From Psychrobacter sp. JCM 18903 (GTDB lineage Bacteria; Pseudomonadota; Gammaproteobacteria; Pseudomonadales; Moraxellaceae), in NCBI RefSeq assembly GCF_000586475.1, contig NZ_BAWJ01000011.1:1-64000 (forward strand): DNA of 64,000 nucleotides, in the 5' to 3' direction. The position numbers and the translations under genes are program-made. Under the pieces are notes generated by a model, which was not told the DNA's origin, made no database searches, and was given only the letters and a program-made list of their open reading frames with translations. Of the stretch, positions 62,253 through 64,000 are shown piece after piece (position 1 is the first letter of the stretch; every line of letters begins with the position of its first letter).

Positions 62253-62327
62253 CTGGAATCCTTAGCAATCATGATAAAATAAGCGTTACAATATGGGCAT
62301 AGCAAAAATAAAAAATCTTAGCATACG

Positions 62328-63032
62328 TTATTTTTTACAATAAATCTTCCACACACCATTATCGGCAAGTGGATTGTTATAAGCATCGTTACGGCGCTTA
62401 CGCGGGGTCTGGCGACTATCTACGATTTTGAAATCGGGCAGCGCATGGACGATAAGCCCCGTTCGATAAAAACGCACGCGTTCAGGCTCCAGCATCTCGC
62501 CCTTGCTATCACGGCAAAATACATAGGCGCGCAAATCAATAAATTCACGATGCGCCACCAAACGCGCCTCATCATCATTATCAAATACGGCACTCATACG
62601 CGCAATTTCATCAGCACTATAATCACCACACTTATCAGTAAGCGCACCGACCGAACCGAAGCTTTTTGATTCTTTTGCACGAGTCTTGGTCAAATGTAGC
62701 CTTTGCACATGATAGATAAATTGCGGTATCTCAAGGCTGGCTGGTAGCGGCAGATGATCGGGCGGTAGGTTGGCCGCAGGATAAAACGCCATGGCGCGCT
62801 CAAGCAGATTATGCCAACGCTGCTGATAGGCTTGGACTTCGGCGATATTGCCTTCATAAATTGGCATATCACGAATTTGACGCAAAATATCAGGCGGAAA
62901 CTGCTCATCTCGAAAGCTAGCAATGTCTTCTTGCAGCGTCGATAACAATGCTTTGGCATGCTTTTTACCCTCTGCTGAGATAGGGTCATCAATGTAGCTT
63001 GGAGCAACAAAAGGAGCTGAGCGTCTCGACAT
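62328..63032 (-). CDS. Hypothetical protein
   Basis: Not recognised. 234 residues, no signal or membrane segment. N-terminal half helical (EGKKHAKALLSTLQEDIASFRDEQFPPDILRQIRDMPIYEGN; AYQQRWHNLLERAMAFYPAANLPP). C-terminal half mixed, with FCRDSKGEMLEPERVRFYRTGLIVHALPDFKIVDSRQTPRKRR, which looks like a possible binding domain of unknown kind. The ribosome-binding site is weak. The gene lies 75 bases upstream of the Kef-type gene on the same strand. Confidence 0.65.
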   Translation of the reverse strand: MSRRSAPFVAPSYIDDPISAEGKKHAKALLSTLQEDIASFRDEQFPPDILRQIRDMPIYEGNIAEVQAYQQRWHNLLERAMAFYPAANLPPDHLPLPASLEIPQFIYHVQRLHLTKTRAKESKSFGSVGALTDKCGDYSADEIARMSAVFDNDDEARLVAHREFIDLRAYVFCRDSKGEMLEPERVRFYRTGLIVHALPDFKIVDSRQTPRKRRNDAYNNPLADNGVWKIYCKK

Positions 63033-63222
63033 GGCAGAAAATAATCCATTAGTGGTAAATTGGGTGTTTCAGCTTTAAGTATACAGAATTTATATGAAAA
63101 ATATGGCGGCGAGGCTAAATTTTCCATCATTTTTAACATGCCATTACAATGCTAAAAATTGGCGTGATATCAGCTTATTTAAAATAAAGCCTGTTTATGT
63201 CGGTGCATAAGAAGTTATATTC

Positions 63223-63513
63223 ATGCATGATGATTCGTCCACTGATAGTAAGTTGCGCGGATTATTGAAGACTTTTAGCAAAATAATTTTAAGGATTTTC
63301 GGGGCAGGACTGACGCGGTTATTTGGATTTTGGTTGCTGCATTTGTCAAATATGGCACCCGCTTATTTGACACCTATCATGACTGACGCATGAGATTTTC
63401 GGATTCGAATCATATTCTTATCGTTGGGGTTAGGTATTTGGTCAATAACAGCGCTTTGGCTCATTTGGTGCATATGGAATTATGATTGCCACCATTTGAT
63501 AAAACGTCGCTAA
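63223..63513 (+). pseudogene. Possible small membrane-protein ORF with an in-frame TGA
   Basis: ATG 63223 opens 56 codons (LRGLLKTFSKIILRIFGAG...LTPIMTDA) ending in TGA at 63391-63393. The same frame then continues 39 codons to TAA at 63511-63513 with a strongly hydrophobic stretch (IIFLSLGLGIWSITALWLIW) and a basic end. The whole would be a 96-residue membrane protein with a nonsense codon. It could equally be a short ORF plus chance. Confidence 0.35.
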
Positions 63514-63573
63514 TCAATGATAGGCAACGTTTAAATTGATATTTGAATGAAGAATGGTCTTTTCAATGTTTAA

Positions 63574-63671
63574 TGTCTGACTTTCAAAGTCTGACTTTCA
63601 ATGTCTGACTTTCAATGTCTCATGCTTAATGCCTCATGCTTAATGCCTCATGCTTAATGCCTCATGCTTAA
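63574..63671. repeat. 14-bp tandem repeat array, seven units of two types
   Basis: Three units of TGTCTGACTTTCAA type (63574-63615) are followed by a hybrid TGTCTCATGCTTAA (63616-63629) and three identical TGCCTCATGCTTAA units (63630-63671). A degenerate unit precedes at 63560-63573. The last unit contains the stop codon of the cation transporter gene. Confidence 0.85.
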
Positions 63672-64000
63672 TGATTGTGACCAATATGATTATTACCCTC
63701 TGTTTGTTGTTCTGAGATATCGCAGACCAGCGCATCGCTATGTGCCTCAGTCTGCGGATGTGATGCGCTTTCTACCTGAATGGTCGCATGATGGATACCG
63801 AGCTCAAGCAAGCTTTGTTCTAAATTTTCAATCAATATGCTGGATTCATGAATATTCATCTCGCCATCGACAACGACGTGACAAGACAAGGCATTTAGAC
63901 CACTGGTAATACTCCAAACATGCAAATCATGGACTTCTTGTACTTGCGGATGGGTAAGCAGTTTTTTTTCGACATCCACTAAGAATATGCCTTCTGGCGT
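63668..64000 (-). CDS. Cation diffusion facilitator, C-terminal part (partial)
   Basis: The last 110 residues of a CzcD/ZitB-type zinc or cobalt exporter, cut by the window end. The cytosolic ferredoxin-like domain shows VQEVHDLHVWSITSGLNALSCHVVV and LGIHHATIQVES. The tail is His-rich (HPQTEAHSD, HIGHNH), as in metal-handling members. The stop falls inside the 14-bp repeat array, so unit number variation would alter the 3' end. Confidence 0.85.
   Translation of the reverse strand, partial: TPEGIFLVDVEKKLLTHPQVQEVHDLHVWSITSGLNALSCHVVVDGEMNIHESSILIENLEQSLLELGIHHATIQVESASHPQTEAHSDALVCDISEQQTEGNNHIGHNH

Noticed and set aside
1..64000. CRISPR arrays, tRNA or rRNA genes, prophage or restriction systems
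   Set aside because: I looked for regular 25-40 bp spaced repeats, tRNA cloverleaf ends, and phage or defence proteins and saw none.

Overview
The window looks like a chromosomal segment of a Moraxellaceae gammaproteobacterium, most likely a Psychrobacter species. The basis is moderate-to-low GC, the gene content and order (murG-murC-ddl-ftsQ-ftsA-ftsZ-lpxC-dciA; rlmE-ftsH-folP; sdhE-ygfX; zapA beside a ygfB-type gene; recA-recX) and the character of the proteins. It is mostly housekeeping sequence with a few accessory patches.

Layout. 1-1.75 kb: a compact operon of a BLUF blue-light photoreceptor, a small GTPase and a Roadblock/LC7 protein. 1.8-2.3 kb: remnant of a LysR-type regulator. 2.6-5.2 kb (minus): Mpo1-like membrane protein, then pnuC and nadR for nicotinamide riboside salvage. 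5.7-9.5 kb: a PspC-domain protein, then glyQ-glyS. 9.8-12.0 kb: small membrane protein, zapA with a coiled-coil partner, and a ygfB-family gene. 12.1-15.7 kb: a MITE-like element, a nucleoside deaminase, argE, a LysE-type exporter and a GNAT. 15.9-19.9 kb: miaB and a soluble lytic transglycosylase. 20.2-22.9 kb: an RNase T2-fold protein without catalytic histidines, mdh and a DUF2789 gene. 23-28 kb: ribF, a GNAT, a lipoprotein, murJ and ampD. 28.3-34.2 kb: a DUF4105 envelope protein, an NAD-binding epimerase-like protein, an orphan, pyrE and gshB. 34.5-43.7 kb: the division and wall (dcw) cluster ending in lpxC. 44-46.9 kb: dciA, a secreted CHAP-type protein, a DOMON-like protein and yhbY. 47.2-54.9 kb: rlmE, ftsH, folP, sdhE, ygfX, a DUF937 protein and a DASS transporter. 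54.9-59.1 kb (minus): recX, recA and trmB, with about 1 kb of non-coding DNA holding DnaA-box matches between recA and trmB. 59.3-64 kb: a DUF2628 protein, a Kef-type antiporter, an orphan, a possible small ORF, a 14-bp repeat array and the 3' end of a cation-diffusion transporter.

A property of the whole window: at least 16 genes, many of them normally essential (glyQ, glyS, murC, ddl, lpxC, ftsH), are split by one-base (once two-base) indels, nearly all deletions and nearly all explicable as one base lost from a short homopolymer. Restoring the base gives full-length family members whose corrected lengths are always whole codons. I read these as sequence or assembly errors and annotate the corrected genes across the breaks. 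The LysR remnant is different: it also lacks its DNA-binding half and looks truly decayed.

The best candidate for an undescribed system is the first operon, where a light sensor is encoded with a small GTPase and its likely Roadblock regulator. The second most unusual gene is the RNase T2-fold protein at 20.2-21.1 kb.
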